The notes under the pieces: model-generated
What the model was told of the DNA's origin: nothing
What the model saw: the letters and a program-made list of their open reading frames with translations, nothing else
The model's database searches: none
Position numbers and translations under genes: made by a program
DNA from: Sphingomonas sp. CBMAI 2297
GTDB taxonomy: Bacteria > Pseudomonadota > Alphaproteobacteria > Sphingomonadales > Sphingomonadaceae
Length of the DNA stretch: 64,000 nt
Assembly: GCF_029870595.1 (NCBI RefSeq)
Contig: NZ_JAPDIR010000004.1
Span: forward strand, 248,001 to 312,000
Direction: 5' to 3'
In this document: in pieces, positions 18,563 through 26,328 of the stretch
Position numbering within the stretch: position 1 is the first letter of the stretch
Layout: each line of letters opens with the position of its first letter

Positions 18563-19759
18563 TCAGTAAATCAGATGCGGTGCCCGCGCCGCTTCCCAGG
18601 CCGCCTCGTCCGGCGCGGTCCGCGCGTCGAGGTCGCCAGGCTCCGCGCCCGCATCGTCGACCCATTCGCGCAGGTCCGGGCCGCCGTTGATCACGTCGAT
18701 CGCCAGCTTGTCGAAGACATATTCATAGGGGAAGTCGCGCCACAGCGGGTAATCGCCGTAAAGTCGGCGGATCGCCTTGAAGCCCAGCGCCTGGAGCCGC
18801 CACGGGCGGAACGCGGCGTGATCATAGCCCGGCCCCTCGGCATGGATGAACACGCCCGAGCAGAGCTGGCCGACATGCTTGTGGAACGTCGGCTGGAACC
18901 ACAGGTCGCGCAGCGTGCAGCCGGCGAGCCAGGCGGGGGCCAGCGCGCGCATCTCGGCGATCACCGCCTTCGCATCGATATCGGGCGCGCCGAACAGCTC
19001 GAGCGGGTGCGTGGTGCCGCGCCCTTCGGAAAGCAGCGTTCCCTCCAGCATCACCGTGCCGGCATAGGCGCGGGCCATGTTGACGTTGGCGGCATTGGGG
19101 CTCGGGTTGATCCAGGGCCGCTCGGGCGGCCAGCCGAAGCCGGGCGCGGCATCGGGCTGCCAGCCCTCCATCGCGATCACGCGATAGTCGAGGTCCAGCT
19201 TGAACTGCGCGATGAACCAGTGCCCCATCTCGCCCAGCGTCATGCCGTGGCGCATCGGCATCGGCCCGGCGCCGACGAAGCTCTCCCAGCCGGGCAGCAG
19301 CGTCGTGCCCTCCACCGGCCGGCCGGCGGGGTTGGGCCGGTCGAGCACCCACACGCTCTTGCCATGCGCCGCCGCCGCCTCGAGCACATAGAGCAGCGTC
19401 GTCACGAAGGTGTAGATGCGGCAGCCGACGTCCTGCAGGTCGACCAGCAGCACGTCGAACGTGCCCATCGACTGGCCGGTCGGCCGCCGGACCTCGCCAT
19501 AGAGGCTGAACACCGGCATGCCATAGGTGGGATCGGTGAAGTCGGGCGACTCCATCATATTGTCCTGCAGGTCGCCGCGCACGCCGTGCTGCGGGCCGAA
19601 CACCGCCGAGACGTCGAGCCCGGCGGCGACCAGCGCGTCCAGCGAATGGGTCAGGTCCGCGGTCACCGAGGCGGGATGCGCGAGCAGCGCCACGCGCTTG
19701 CCCTGGAGGGGGCGACGAAGCTCAGGGTCGGCGAGCAGCCGGTCGATGCCGAATTTCAT
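18563..19759 (-). CDS. namZ: DUF1343 / NamZ-type exo-beta-N-acetylmuramidase
   Basis: NamZ removes terminal MurNAc from peptidoglycan fragments. The 398-residue protein follows the family closely: VALLAHPASVTADLTHSLDAL, FGPQHGVRGDLQDNM, LVDLQDVGCRIYTFVTTLLYVLE, LDRPNPAGR and SEGRGTTHPLELFGAP. No signal peptide is evident at the ATG (19759), so a cytoplasmic recycling role is more likely than secretion. The DOMON-like gene 63 bp upstream is often its neighbour and may be part of the same cell-wall recycling function. Confidence 0.8.
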   Translation of the reverse strand: MKFGIDRLLADPELRRPLQGKRVALLAHPASVTADLTHSLDALVAAGLDVSAVFGPQHGVRGDLQDNMMESPDFTDPTYGMPVFSLYGEVRRPTGQSMGTFDVLLVDLQDVGCRIYTFVTTLLYVLEAAAAHGKSVWVLDRPNPAGRPVEGTTLLPGWESFVGAGPMPMRHGMTLGEMGHWFIAQFKLDLDYRVIAMEGWQPDAAPGFGWPPERPWINPSPNAANVNMARAYAGTVMLEGTLLSEGRGTTHPLELFGAPDIDAKAVIAEMRALAPAWLAGCTLRDLWFQPTFHKHVGQLCSGVFIHAEGPGYDHAAFRPWRLQALGFKAIRRLYGDYPLWRDFPYEYVFDKLAIDVINGGPDLREWVDDAGAEPGDLDARTAPDEAAWEAARAPHLIY

Positions 19760-19822
19760 GGCGCAGCAGGTGCCGGGAGTTCGGCGGCGACGCAAGCCGG
19801 ATCGTCGCGCGCAACCGGCGGA

Positions 19823-20338
19823 TCATCCCGCCGGCACCTCGATCGCGAAGCCGCCGGGCGCATGGAAATCGGGCGCCCCCGGGGCGTGCGCGACGGACCA
19901 ATAGGATTTGGCGCCGTCCGCCTCCTCGATCACCGCGGTGACGGCGACCTGCCAGACGCCCGCCGGCAGTCCGCCCAGGTCGACCCGCACGCGGATGCCG
20001 TCCGCCAGCGGCTCGATCGCCGGCGCGGCGAGCGGCTGGTCGCGCATGCCCTCGCGATACCCGTCGAATCGATAGGCCGCCCACTGGGTGGAGGGCGAGA
20101 AATTATACTCGAAATAGCCCTCGCCGCCCGCCGGCCGCACGAACAGCTCGAAGCAGGTGTGCCGCCACAGCCCGTCGGTCCGCTCCGGCGGGGCGGGCGC
20201 CGGCAGCTTCGGCATCCCTCCCGTCACGCGATAGGCAAGCACGCTCGGGCCGTGCCGGATATCGGCGGAAACCTCGACGCGCTCCACCATGTGCGGCGGA
20301 TGGGAGGGATGCGGGACCAGCGGGATGTGCAGCGCCAT
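19823..20338 (-). CDS. DOMON-like domain protein linked to MurNAc metabolism
   Basis: The 171-residue beta-sandwich protein has the pattern of the DOMON-like family found beside muramic-acid genes: GLWRHTCFELFVRP, GYFEYNFSPSTQWAAYRFDGYR and SYWSVAHAPGAPDFH. No signal peptide is present. Such domains bind sugars or haem; a carbohydrate ligand is the better guess given the namZ neighbour. It lies between the porin gene and namZ on the same strand and may be co-transcribed with both. Confidence 0.65.
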   Translation of the reverse strand: MALHIPLVPHPSHPPHMVERVEVSADIRHGPSVLAYRVTGGMPKLPAPAPPERTDGLWRHTCFELFVRPAGGEGYFEYNFSPSTQWAAYRFDGYREGMRDQPLAAPAIEPLADGIRVRVDLGGLPAGVWQVAVTAVIEEADGAKSYWSVAHAPGAPDFHAPGGFAIEVPAG

Positions 20339-20380
20339 GCGCCCTGCCCTAGCCCAGTTCGCCGCATCGGCGAAGCAGCC

Positions 20381-21871
20381 TCAGAAACGGAAGCTGACCC
20401 AGCCGGACAGGAAATCGGAGCTGCGATACCCCGCCTTGGTGAGCGACGGGCCCGCCGCCAGATGCTCGTACCGGCCGGTGACGGAGAGGCGCGGCGAGAT
20501 CGTCCAGACCAGCTGTGCCCGGCTGACATCGGCGATCTTGCGATCCGCGACCTTCTGGGTGCCGGCAAAGGGCTGGCCATTGGCGCGGTACACCGCGTCG
20601 CGCGCATCGTCGCGCCAGGCCAGCGCATATTCCGCCGTCAGCCGCACTCCCTTCACCGGCGAAAAGGCCAGTGTCGGCGCCACCGTGACCAGGTTCGAGG
20701 GGGTCAGGAACAGCTGGTAGCTGTAGTAGATGTTGTTGCCGAACGGCGCATAGGCGTTGCGCAGCTTGCCGTCGCCATAGCCGCCGCCGCCGCTGGCATA
20801 ATCGGCATGGAAGCCGATGCGCGGCGCCGTGGCGGATCTGCCGAGGCGATAGCTCTGGGCGAAGAATGCCTGCCACGCATCGATGTCCTGGCCGATATAG
20901 CGGCCCCATTGATGGTTGACCGACCAGTCGATCGCCACGCGCCCGACATCGCCCCACAGCCGCGCGCCCGCATAATAGCGCCGCGCCGGCCCCACCCGGC
21001 CGCCCCAGGCGCCGACATCGTTGCGCCGGCGCCAGAGAAAGGGATCGAAATAGAGCTTCGAGCCCCCCAGCCAGGCCTTGGGCAGCGCCACGCCGAACGT
21101 CACGCCCGAGAAGCGGCGCGCCGGATCGTTGACGTCGTCGTCGGGGCCGAGATCGCCATAGGCGGTGGGCCGCAGATCGAACAGGTCGACCCGCAGCCAG
21201 CTGCTCCGCGCCCAGGCCCGGATGCCGTTCAGCGTATAGCGGATCGTGTTGTTGTCGCGCTGCGAGACCAGCAGGTTGGGCCCGTCGGTGAATTCCTGCC
21301 GCCCATAGCGCGCGCCGATCGCCACCCCGCCCAGCTCGGCGGTCGCCTCGGCGAAATATTGCTGGAAGACGAGGTCGTTGCGCAGCGAGGCCGCCGGCAC
21401 CCCCAGCTCCCGCCCCGAAATGCCGCCATGCGCGACTTCGCCGTACAGGCGCAGATGCGGCCCGAGATGGAGATCGGCCCCGGCGACCAGCCGGTTGATG
21501 TCCTGCCGCTGGTGCGGCGCCTCGCGCAGGCCGGGATTGCTCGTCAGGTTGACGCGCAGCCGCGCCTCGCCCGACAGCGTCAGATAGATGTCGCCATCCT
21601 TGTCGAGCGGCAGGAATTTGAGCCGGTCGAGCGGATCGTCGCGCCGCGCCGGATCGCGCATCGCCCGCCAGTCCTCGGCCCAGCGCGACAGGCTGTAGCC
21701 GCCCGTGACCGCGCCATCGCCGGCCGCCGCCGCCGGATAGCCGGCGCCGTCCGCCTTTTCCCGCGGCGCCGGAGCCGGGACCTCGCGGACGGTCTGCGCC
21801 GCCGCGCCGCCGGTCAGCAGCATGGCAAGCGGCACGGTGCCGCCGGCTAGGGCGCGCAGCGCTATGGGCAC
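20381..21871 (-). CDS. Alginate-export (AlgE-like) outer-membrane porin
   Basis: The 496-residue protein has a signal peptide (VPIALRALAGGTVPLAMLLTGGAAAQ) and long stretches of amphipathic beta strands, and ends in phenylalanine (GWVSFRF), typical of outer-membrane barrels. LTLSGEARLRVNLTSNPGL and RYGRQEFTDGPNLLVSQRDNNTIR match the alginate-export family. The GTG at 21871 is chosen because AGAGAGGA lies 9 bp upstream and the signal peptide begins there. The transported compound is unknown, as members of this family carry many substrates. Confidence 0.8.
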   Translation of the reverse strand: MPIALRALAGGTVPLAMLLTGGAAAQTVREVPAPAPREKADGAGYPAAAAGDGAVTGGYSLSRWAEDWRAMRDPARRDDPLDRLKFLPLDKDGDIYLTLSGEARLRVNLTSNPGLREAPHQRQDINRLVAGADLHLGPHLRLYGEVAHGGISGRELGVPAASLRNDLVFQQYFAEATAELGGVAIGARYGRQEFTDGPNLLVSQRDNNTIRYTLNGIRAWARSSWLRVDLFDLRPTAYGDLGPDDDVNDPARRFSGVTFGVALPKAWLGGSKLYFDPFLWRRRNDVGAWGGRVGPARRYYAGARLWGDVGRVAIDWSVNHQWGRYIGQDIDAWQAFFAQSYRLGRSATAPRIGFHADYASGGGGYGDGKLRNAYAPFGNNIYYSYQLFLTPSNLVTVAPTLAFSPVKGVRLTAEYALAWRDDARDAVYRANGQPFAGTQKVADRKIADVSRAQLVWTISPRLSVTGRYEHLAAGPSLTKAGYRSSDFLSGWVSFRF

Positions 21872-22158
21872 GGAATCGAATCCTCTCTCGGATACTCGGC
21901 CGGTTTCGTGTCGGACGATGTTGATGTCCGGCCATTGTACAGCCACGCGCCCAAACGTGCCGCCTGGCAATGAATCCGAAATAATTCACATTTTCACAGA
22001 TACTTATCCATATCCCCCATCCAGCGGGAGGCTCAAAACATGCGGAAATGGTGACACGCCTTCCCGCAGCCATGCGGAATTCCGCACATCGAACATGCCC
22101 GACCCATGTTCGCGCCGGGGATGACGCGCCCGCGCGCCTCGGCTATGCGGCCCGCATC

Positions 22159-23385
22159 ATGACCGAATTCAAGTCCGATCTGCTCCGCCTGCTCTCCACG
22201 CGTGGTTACGTCCACCAGGTCACCGACCCGGAGGCGCTCGACGATCTCGCCACGAAGCAGATCGTCCCCGGCTATATCGGCTTCGATCCCACGGCGCCGT
22301 CGCTGCACGTCGGCAGCCTCGTCCAGATCATGCTGCTGCGCCGGCTCCAGCAGGCCGGCCACAAGCCGATCGTCCTCATGGGCGGCGGCACCGGCAAGAT
22401 CGGCGACCCCTCGTTCAAGGACGAGGCCCGCAAGCTGATGACCGACGAGGTGATCCGCGCCAACATCGCCTCGATCAAGACCGTGTTCGAGAAGTTCCTC
22501 ACCTTCGGGGACGGCCCCAGCGACGCGGTGATGGTCGACAATGCCGACTGGCTCGACAAGCTCGAATATATCCCGTTCCTGCGCGACATCGGCCGGCATT
22601 TCTCGGTCAACCGGATGCTGAGCTTCGATTCGGTGAAGCTGCGCCTCGACCGCGAGCAGTCGCTCTCGTTCCTCGAGTTCAACTACATGATCCTCCAGGG
22701 CTATGACTTTCTGGAGCTGTCGCGCCGCGCCGCCTGCCGCCTGCAGATGGGCGGATCGGACCAGTGGGGCAATATCGTCAACGGCATCGAGCTGGCGCGC
22801 CGGGTCGACGGCACCGAGGTGTACGGCGTCACCACGCCGCTGATCACCACCGCCGATGGCGGCAAGATGGGCAAGACCATGTCGGGCGCGGTGTGGCTGA
22901 ACGAGGACCAGCTCTCGGCATTCGATTACTGGCAGTTCTGGCGCAACACCGACGACCGCGACGTCGGCCGCTTCCTCCGCCTGTTCACCGACCTGCCGCT
23001 GGACGAGATCGCCCGGCTGGAGGCGCTGGAAGGCGCCGGGATCAACGAGGCCAAGAAGATCCTCGCCAACGAGGCGACCGCCATGTGCCGCGGCCGCGCC
23101 GCCGCCGAGGAAGCCGCCGAGACGGCCCGCAAGGTGTTCGAGGAAGGCTCCGCCGGCGGCGCGCTGCCCACCCATGCGGTGGCGGGCGGCAGCATCGCCG
23201 TGGTCGACGGGCTGATCGCGCTCGGCCTCTGCCCCTCCAAGGGAGAAGCCCGCCGCAAGGTCGCCGAGGGCGCGATCCGCGTCGACGATCAGGTGGTGAG
23301 CGATCCCGCGCTCGAGATCGCGGTGGCCGCGCCGGTCAAGCTCAGCTTCGGCCGGAAGAAGCACGGGATGCTCGTGCCCGCGTGA
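22159..23385 (+). CDS. tyrS: Tyrosine--tRNA ligase
   Basis: The class I synthetase activates tyrosine. The 408-residue product has [16 protein letters not shown] (the HIGH-like site), the tyrosine-binding Y...Q...[10 protein letters not shown] strand, KMGKTMSG as its KMSKS variant, and a C-terminal S4 RNA-binding domain ([21 protein letters not shown]). The ATG at 22159 matches the family start; the upstream extension is intergenic. The divergent porin gene begins 287 bp away, leaving room for both promoters. Confidence 0.96.
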   Translation: MTEFKSDLLRLLSTRGYVHQVTDPEALDDLATKQIVPGYIGFDPTAPSLHVGSLVQIMLLRRLQQAGHKPIVLMGGGTGKIGDPSFKDEARKLMTDEVIRANIASIKTVFEKFLTFGDGPSDAVMVDNADWLDKLEYIPFLRDIGRHFSVNRMLSFDSVKLRLDREQSLSFLEFNYMILQGYDFLELSRRAACRLQMGGSDQWGNIVNGIELARRVDGTEVYGVTTPLITTADGGKMGKTMSGAVWLNEDQLSAFDYWQFWRNTDDRDVGRFLRLFTDLPLDEIARLEALEGAGINEAKKILANEATAMCRGRAAAEEAAETARKVFEEGSAGGALPTHAVAGGSIAVVDGLIALGLCPSKGEARRKVAEGAIRVDDQVVSDPALEIAVAAPVKLSFGRKKHGMLVPA

Positions 23386-23484
23386 CATTCCGCCGACGGC
23401 CCTGATAAGTCGCTGTTAAGCCTCTTCGTTGCAACGGGATTCACGCGGTAACGGTATCAATCGCAGACGTACCTCAAGCGTTTC

Positions 23485-23817
23485 GTGAGGCCGTGCGTGA
23501 ATTTTGGATCGAACCTGGCTTATTCGGAGATCCGGCGGGAGGGGCGCGAGGACGTCTATTACCGCGCGCGTGCCTTCGGCCCCGACGCGAAGCAGCTGAA
23601 CTTCATCATCGTCAACATCTCGCCGCACGGCCTGATGGCGCGGTGCGACGATCCGTTCGAGACGGGCGCGCGCATCCGCGTGGTGCTGCCGCATGCCGGC
23701 ACCGTGGTGGCCGATGTGCGCTGGGCGCTGGGCGGCCGGATCGGCTGCCAGTTCGAGCGCGCGATCGATCTCGCCAGCTATTACGAGCTGATCTCGACCA
23801 TGGTGAAGGCGAAATAG
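23485..23817 (+). CDS. Single-domain PilZ protein
   Basis: The 110-residue protein is almost entirely one PilZ domain: REGREDVYYRARAF near residues 18-31 provides the arginine-rich strand, NISPHGL the (D/N)xSxxG motif, and the last strand GGRIGCQFER closes the barrel. It is likely a cyclic-di-GMP adaptor. The GTG at 23485 is the longest start; GTG at 23497, 6 bp after an AGG, is an alternative. It lies 100 bp after tyrS. Confidence 0.8.
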   Translation: MRPCVNFGSNLAYSEIRREGREDVYYRARAFGPDAKQLNFIIVNISPHGLMARCDDPFETGARIRVVLPHAGTVVADVRWALGGRIGCQFERAIDLASYYELISTMVKAK

Positions 23818-23842
23818 GCCCCGGGACGGAGGGGGCCGCCCG

Positions 23843-24031
23843 CTATTTCAACTGGCGCCAGACGCGATCCGCGGCCCTGCCGAGCACCACCGGCACGGCG
23901 ACGGCCAGCAGGAGGATCACCCAATGGGGCATGTCCAGGCGCATCGCCGCCAGGGCCCCTTCGTAAACGCCGCCCACCAGGCCGATTGCGACCACCAGCA
24001 GCACCGCCGCCAACCACCATGACCTTTGCAT
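23843..24031 (-). CDS. Small two-helix membrane protein
   Basis: This is a 62-residue protein with helices at about 5-27 and 36-53 and basic residues at both ends (MQRSWW and RAADRVWRQLK). A GAGAGG site lies 5 bp before the ATG at 24031, and the frame open further upstream lacks coding character. It converges on the PilZ gene, with 25 bp between the two stops. The family is not recognised. Confidence 0.6.
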   Translation of the reverse strand: MQRSWWLAAVLLVVAIGLVGGVYEGALAAMRLDMPHWVILLLAVAVPVVLGRAADRVWRQLK

Positions 24032-24239
24032 AGAGGCCTCTCTTCCTGCGCCCGGCAGCGACCATAGCATGGATGCGGGGCCTGGGCATCCGTTGATGCC
24101 GTGGCCGTGGGAGTTCCGCCTTGCCCGATCGCTCCGTCGGCGGCTTCCAAAGACGCTGAAGACCGAACGGCCGCGCGAGCCCGGCAGGCGTTTCGCGCGA
24201 TGGCCTGCCCGGATCGATCCCGGCAGGCCATCGGGATCA

Positions 24240-24881
24240 TCAGACCGGCGGATCGCTGCAGCAGCGCTGGCCCGGGCACCTGGCCTCATCGCTGCAGCAT
24301 ATGGGGCCGGCGGAACAGCAGCGTATCGTCGAGCACGGGCTGCAACATATATTGATTACCTGATTTTTCTTCCTGGCGGACAGGAAGGAGACCGGCTTCT
24401 TCATGGCTGCCTTCCATTCGGAAACGCGCTTTTCCGAGCAGGCATTCTTTCCCCATGAGGTGACGTTCGTGGCCAGAGTATCCACGACCTCCACATTGTA
24501 CGTCAAAACGACATTGCCGTACTTCGGGAGATTGTAGTGCATATCGACGCTTCGCCCGATCGTGGCGAAGATATTGGGCACGGCGACAAGCTCCCACCGG
24601 CCGTTGCTGGAGAAGTAAAGCTCCGTGGCGACATTGATCGATGAGGTCTTGATCCCGCCATCGGTTCCGGTCGACGTTCGCAGCGAATATTCGCCGTTGG
24701 TTGCCGTCATGATCGCCGAAGCGCCGGGCGTCATGATGAGGTTTGGCTTCCCGATGATCTTGCCGCCGCGCTCGATCTGCAGCGAGACCTTGTAATATTT
24801 GGGCAAAGCCTGGGTTGAAGCGCCTGCCGTCGTCAGAAAACAGGCAGAAAAAATCAAAAGGATTTTCGCCAGGAAGGACAC
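24240..24881 (-). CDS. Exported hypothetical protein with an anomalous Cys-rich C-terminus
   Basis: A GTG at 24881 behind GGAGG opens a 213-residue frame with a signal peptide (FLAKILLIFSACFLTTAGAST). A beta-rich body follows (KYYKVSLQIERGGKIIGKPNL, LPKYGNVVLTYNVEVV). From about residue 170 the frame turns into a run of Cys pairs that looks unlike the rest. The -1/+1 neighbouring frame over the same bases reads plausibly (QPVLDDTLLFRRPHMLQR, then a stop at 24286), so a frameshift or sequencing slip near 24355 is possible. GC is lower than in neighbouring genes, suggesting acquisition. Function is unknown. Confidence 0.55.
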   Translation of the reverse strand: MSFLAKILLIFSACFLTTAGASTQALPKYYKVSLQIERGGKIIGKPNLIMTPGASAIMTATNGEYSLRTSTGTDGGIKTSSINVATELYFSSNGRWELVAVPNIFATIGRSVDMHYNLPKYGNVVLTYNVEVVDTLATNVTSWGKNACSEKRVSEWKAAMKKPVSFLSARKKNQVINICCSPCSTIRCCSAGPICCSDEARCPGQRCCSDPPV

Positions 24882-25436
24882 AACACCTCCATGCTCAGAA
24901 CGTGGATTTCGCCGACCGACGGAATGCACCGCGGACCGCACGATTCGAATATAGTTTTCATTAGTAATATTTCCGGGTCATGACACGAGGTCCGCGCACC
25001 ATCGATCACTAAAGTCACCGGCCCTCGAGCTCGTTACAACTCTACGTGAAAACAACGGGATGGATTACTATCCAGCCAGGTTGGGATACGCATGTTCCCG
25101 TCCCGCCATTCTACCCGCTGCCGCCCCGCAGGCAGGAGCAAGGGCCACGAGGCCCGGATTGCCCCCCGATACCCGGCGCGATTGCCTGGATTGTTCCACG
25201 CTACCCTGAATCCCCGTCTGCGCGGGGATGACGGTGGAAGGCGCCATCGTCCATTCTCCGGACGCAGTGCCTCCCTGGCATCGAGATGCGGCGCGACACT
25301 GCCTCGACACCCAAGACAAGTGGCGCCTTTTCTTGCAAATTACGCATATCTTCTTTCCGTTACACAACAGATCGTTCAGCCTGCATAAGATCTATTGGTG
25401 AGAAGCTTTGCCTCCCACTAAAGGAGGGAAGCTGAA
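24882..25436. other. 555-bp gap without a supported gene
   Basis: The left part is AT-rich (near 24940-25010) and probably carries the promoter of the - strand exported protein. The middle holds one REP-like half palindrome (25204-25234). The right part, 25340-25430, again AT-rich, probably carries the promoter of the secreted protein at 25437. Short open frames here have no ribosome site and overlap repeats. Confidence 0.5.
25204..25234. repeat. REP-like palindrome, degenerate copy
   Basis: CCTGAATCCCCGTCTGC followed by GCGGGGATGACGG is the right arm of the CGTCATCCCCGC family with a weakened left arm. The preceding CTACCCTG also precedes the copy at 26189, which shows the repeat unit extends beyond the hairpin. 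Confidence 0.6.
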
Positions 25437-25736
25437 ATGAAGGCATATATTGCAGGGACGGCATTGTTCGCGATGTCTGCTTGGGCGGCGCCGGCTTCGG
25501 CGGAACAGGTCCATACTTTCTCCAACGGGTGCACGCGCACCTGCTCCGGCACCTGGGTGAACGGATCGCTGCCGGGCTCGGTGGCGTGCTACAACAAGGA
25601 TGGCACGCCGGGCACGGCGGGCCCGCTGAACTGCCCGAGCGGCCCGGAGAAGACGTTCAGCCCCAATATCTTCGACGCGGACGGGATCCCGCTGCCCGCG
25701 CGCGCGATCAAGGCAAATCCACGCCGCGCGGACTGA
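25437..25736 (+). CDS. Small secreted protein with four cysteines
   Basis: The 99-residue product starts with a signal peptide (MKAYIAGTALFAMSAWAAPASA), followed by a short mature domain with four Cys residues (CTRTC, VACYNKDG, LNCPSG) that could form two disulphides. A strong AAAGGAGGG site lies 9 bp before the ATG, so expression is likely. No family is recognised, and the gene is isolated between repeat-rich gaps. Confidence 0.7.
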   Translation: MKAYIAGTALFAMSAWAAPASAEQVHTFSNGCTRTCSGTWVNGSLPGSVACYNKDGTPGTAGPLNCPSGPEKTFSPNIFDADGIPLPARAIKANPRRAD

Positions 25737-25828
25737 GCGGCACCGGACCGCCGCCGCCGATCCGTCGGCGGCGGCGAACCCGCGCACCGACGGTTCGGCA
25801 CAAGCTCGGACAAGCCGTTGAAACTACT

Positions 25829-25860
25829 CCCGTCACCCCCGCCCGCGCGGGGAGGACGGG
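25829..25860. repeat. REP-like palindrome, variant copy
   Basis: CCCGTCACCCCCGC and GCGGGGAGGACGGG pair with two mismatches. It is the same family as the copies at 4242 and 5164. Confidence 0.6.
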
Positions 25861-25925
25861 CTTTGTTGATTGAGTCGCGCGCGCAGGTTGGGAACCCAAA
25901 CGAGTATCCGTTTCCCACCGTCATC

Positions 25926-25993
25926 CCGGCCTTGCGCCGGGATCCCGCTTCTTCTGCCCTCGGCAAGACAGCGGGACTCCGGCGCAAGGCCGG
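25926..25993. repeat. Large imperfect palindrome with 24-bp arms
   Basis: Left arm 25926-25949 (CCGGCCTTGCGCCGG then GATCCCGCT) and right arm 25970-25993 (AGCGGGACT then CCGGCGCAAGGCCGG) match at 22 of 24 positions around a 20-base centre. Each arm itself contains a smaller CCGGC...GCCGG palindrome, so alternative cruciform folds exist. It is distinct from the other repeat families but similarly intergenic. Confidence 0.7.
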
Positions 25994-26081
25994 AGCGGCG
26001 AAGGAGGAATAGCGAGGCCCCAATCCAGGATAATAGCCCGATCAAGGCTTTGATTTTATTCGCAATCCCAGCGACTCCCTT

Positions 26082-26219
26082 CGTCATCCCCGCGCAGGCG
26101 GGGATCCAGGGCCAGGGGCGAGTTGCGCGCAGTCGAGTCCCGCGCGCTCCGGGGAGCGCTCGCCTGGCAGCATCCTTGTCCCGCGCTACCCTGGATCCCC
26201 GCCTCCGCGGGGATGACGG
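26082..26219. repeat. Inverted pair of REP-like palindromes
   Basis: The copy at 26082-26111 reads CGTCATCCCCGC...GCGGGGATCCAGG and the copy at 26189-26219 reads CCTGGATCCCCGCC...GCGGGGATGACGG, that is, the same unit in opposite orientation about 77 bp apart. Such paired units in enterobacteria (BIMEs) arise by REP-associated transposase activity; no such transposase gene is in this window. Confidence 0.7.
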
Positions 26220-26328
26220 CTATTGGGGCACTCCTTCCTCAAGGGGATAGACGCCGAGGATAGGGGGTGGCGCCGAAGGATTGCGGGCATGACGGGAAAA
26301 ACGGGAAGACGGCGGGGCCTATCGCCCC

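Larger units (their letters stand above)
25737..26328. other. 592-bp repeat-rich gap between a secreted-protein gene and recG
   Basis: No gene is supported here. The stretch is built from palindromes: one at 25829-25860, a 24-bp-arm palindrome at 25926-25993, and an inverted REP pair at 26082-26219. Open frames in it merely read through the repeats. Confidence 0.6.

Noticed and set aside
18557..21850. A very long + strand open frame of about 1100 codons
   Set aside because: It lies opposite namZ, the DOMON-like gene and the porin gene, all of which have clear domains. The translation is Arg/Gly/Ala/Pro-rich low complexity typical of an antisense frame in GC-rich DNA.
25046..25231. Short + strand frame before the secreted Cys protein
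   Set aside because: It reads into a REP-like repeat and is Pro/Arg-rich with no ribosome site.
25829..26219. Repeated palindromes as a possible CRISPR array
   Set aside because: Units are few, of different types, in both orientations and without regular spacers, and no cas genes are present. They are dispersed intergenic palindromes.
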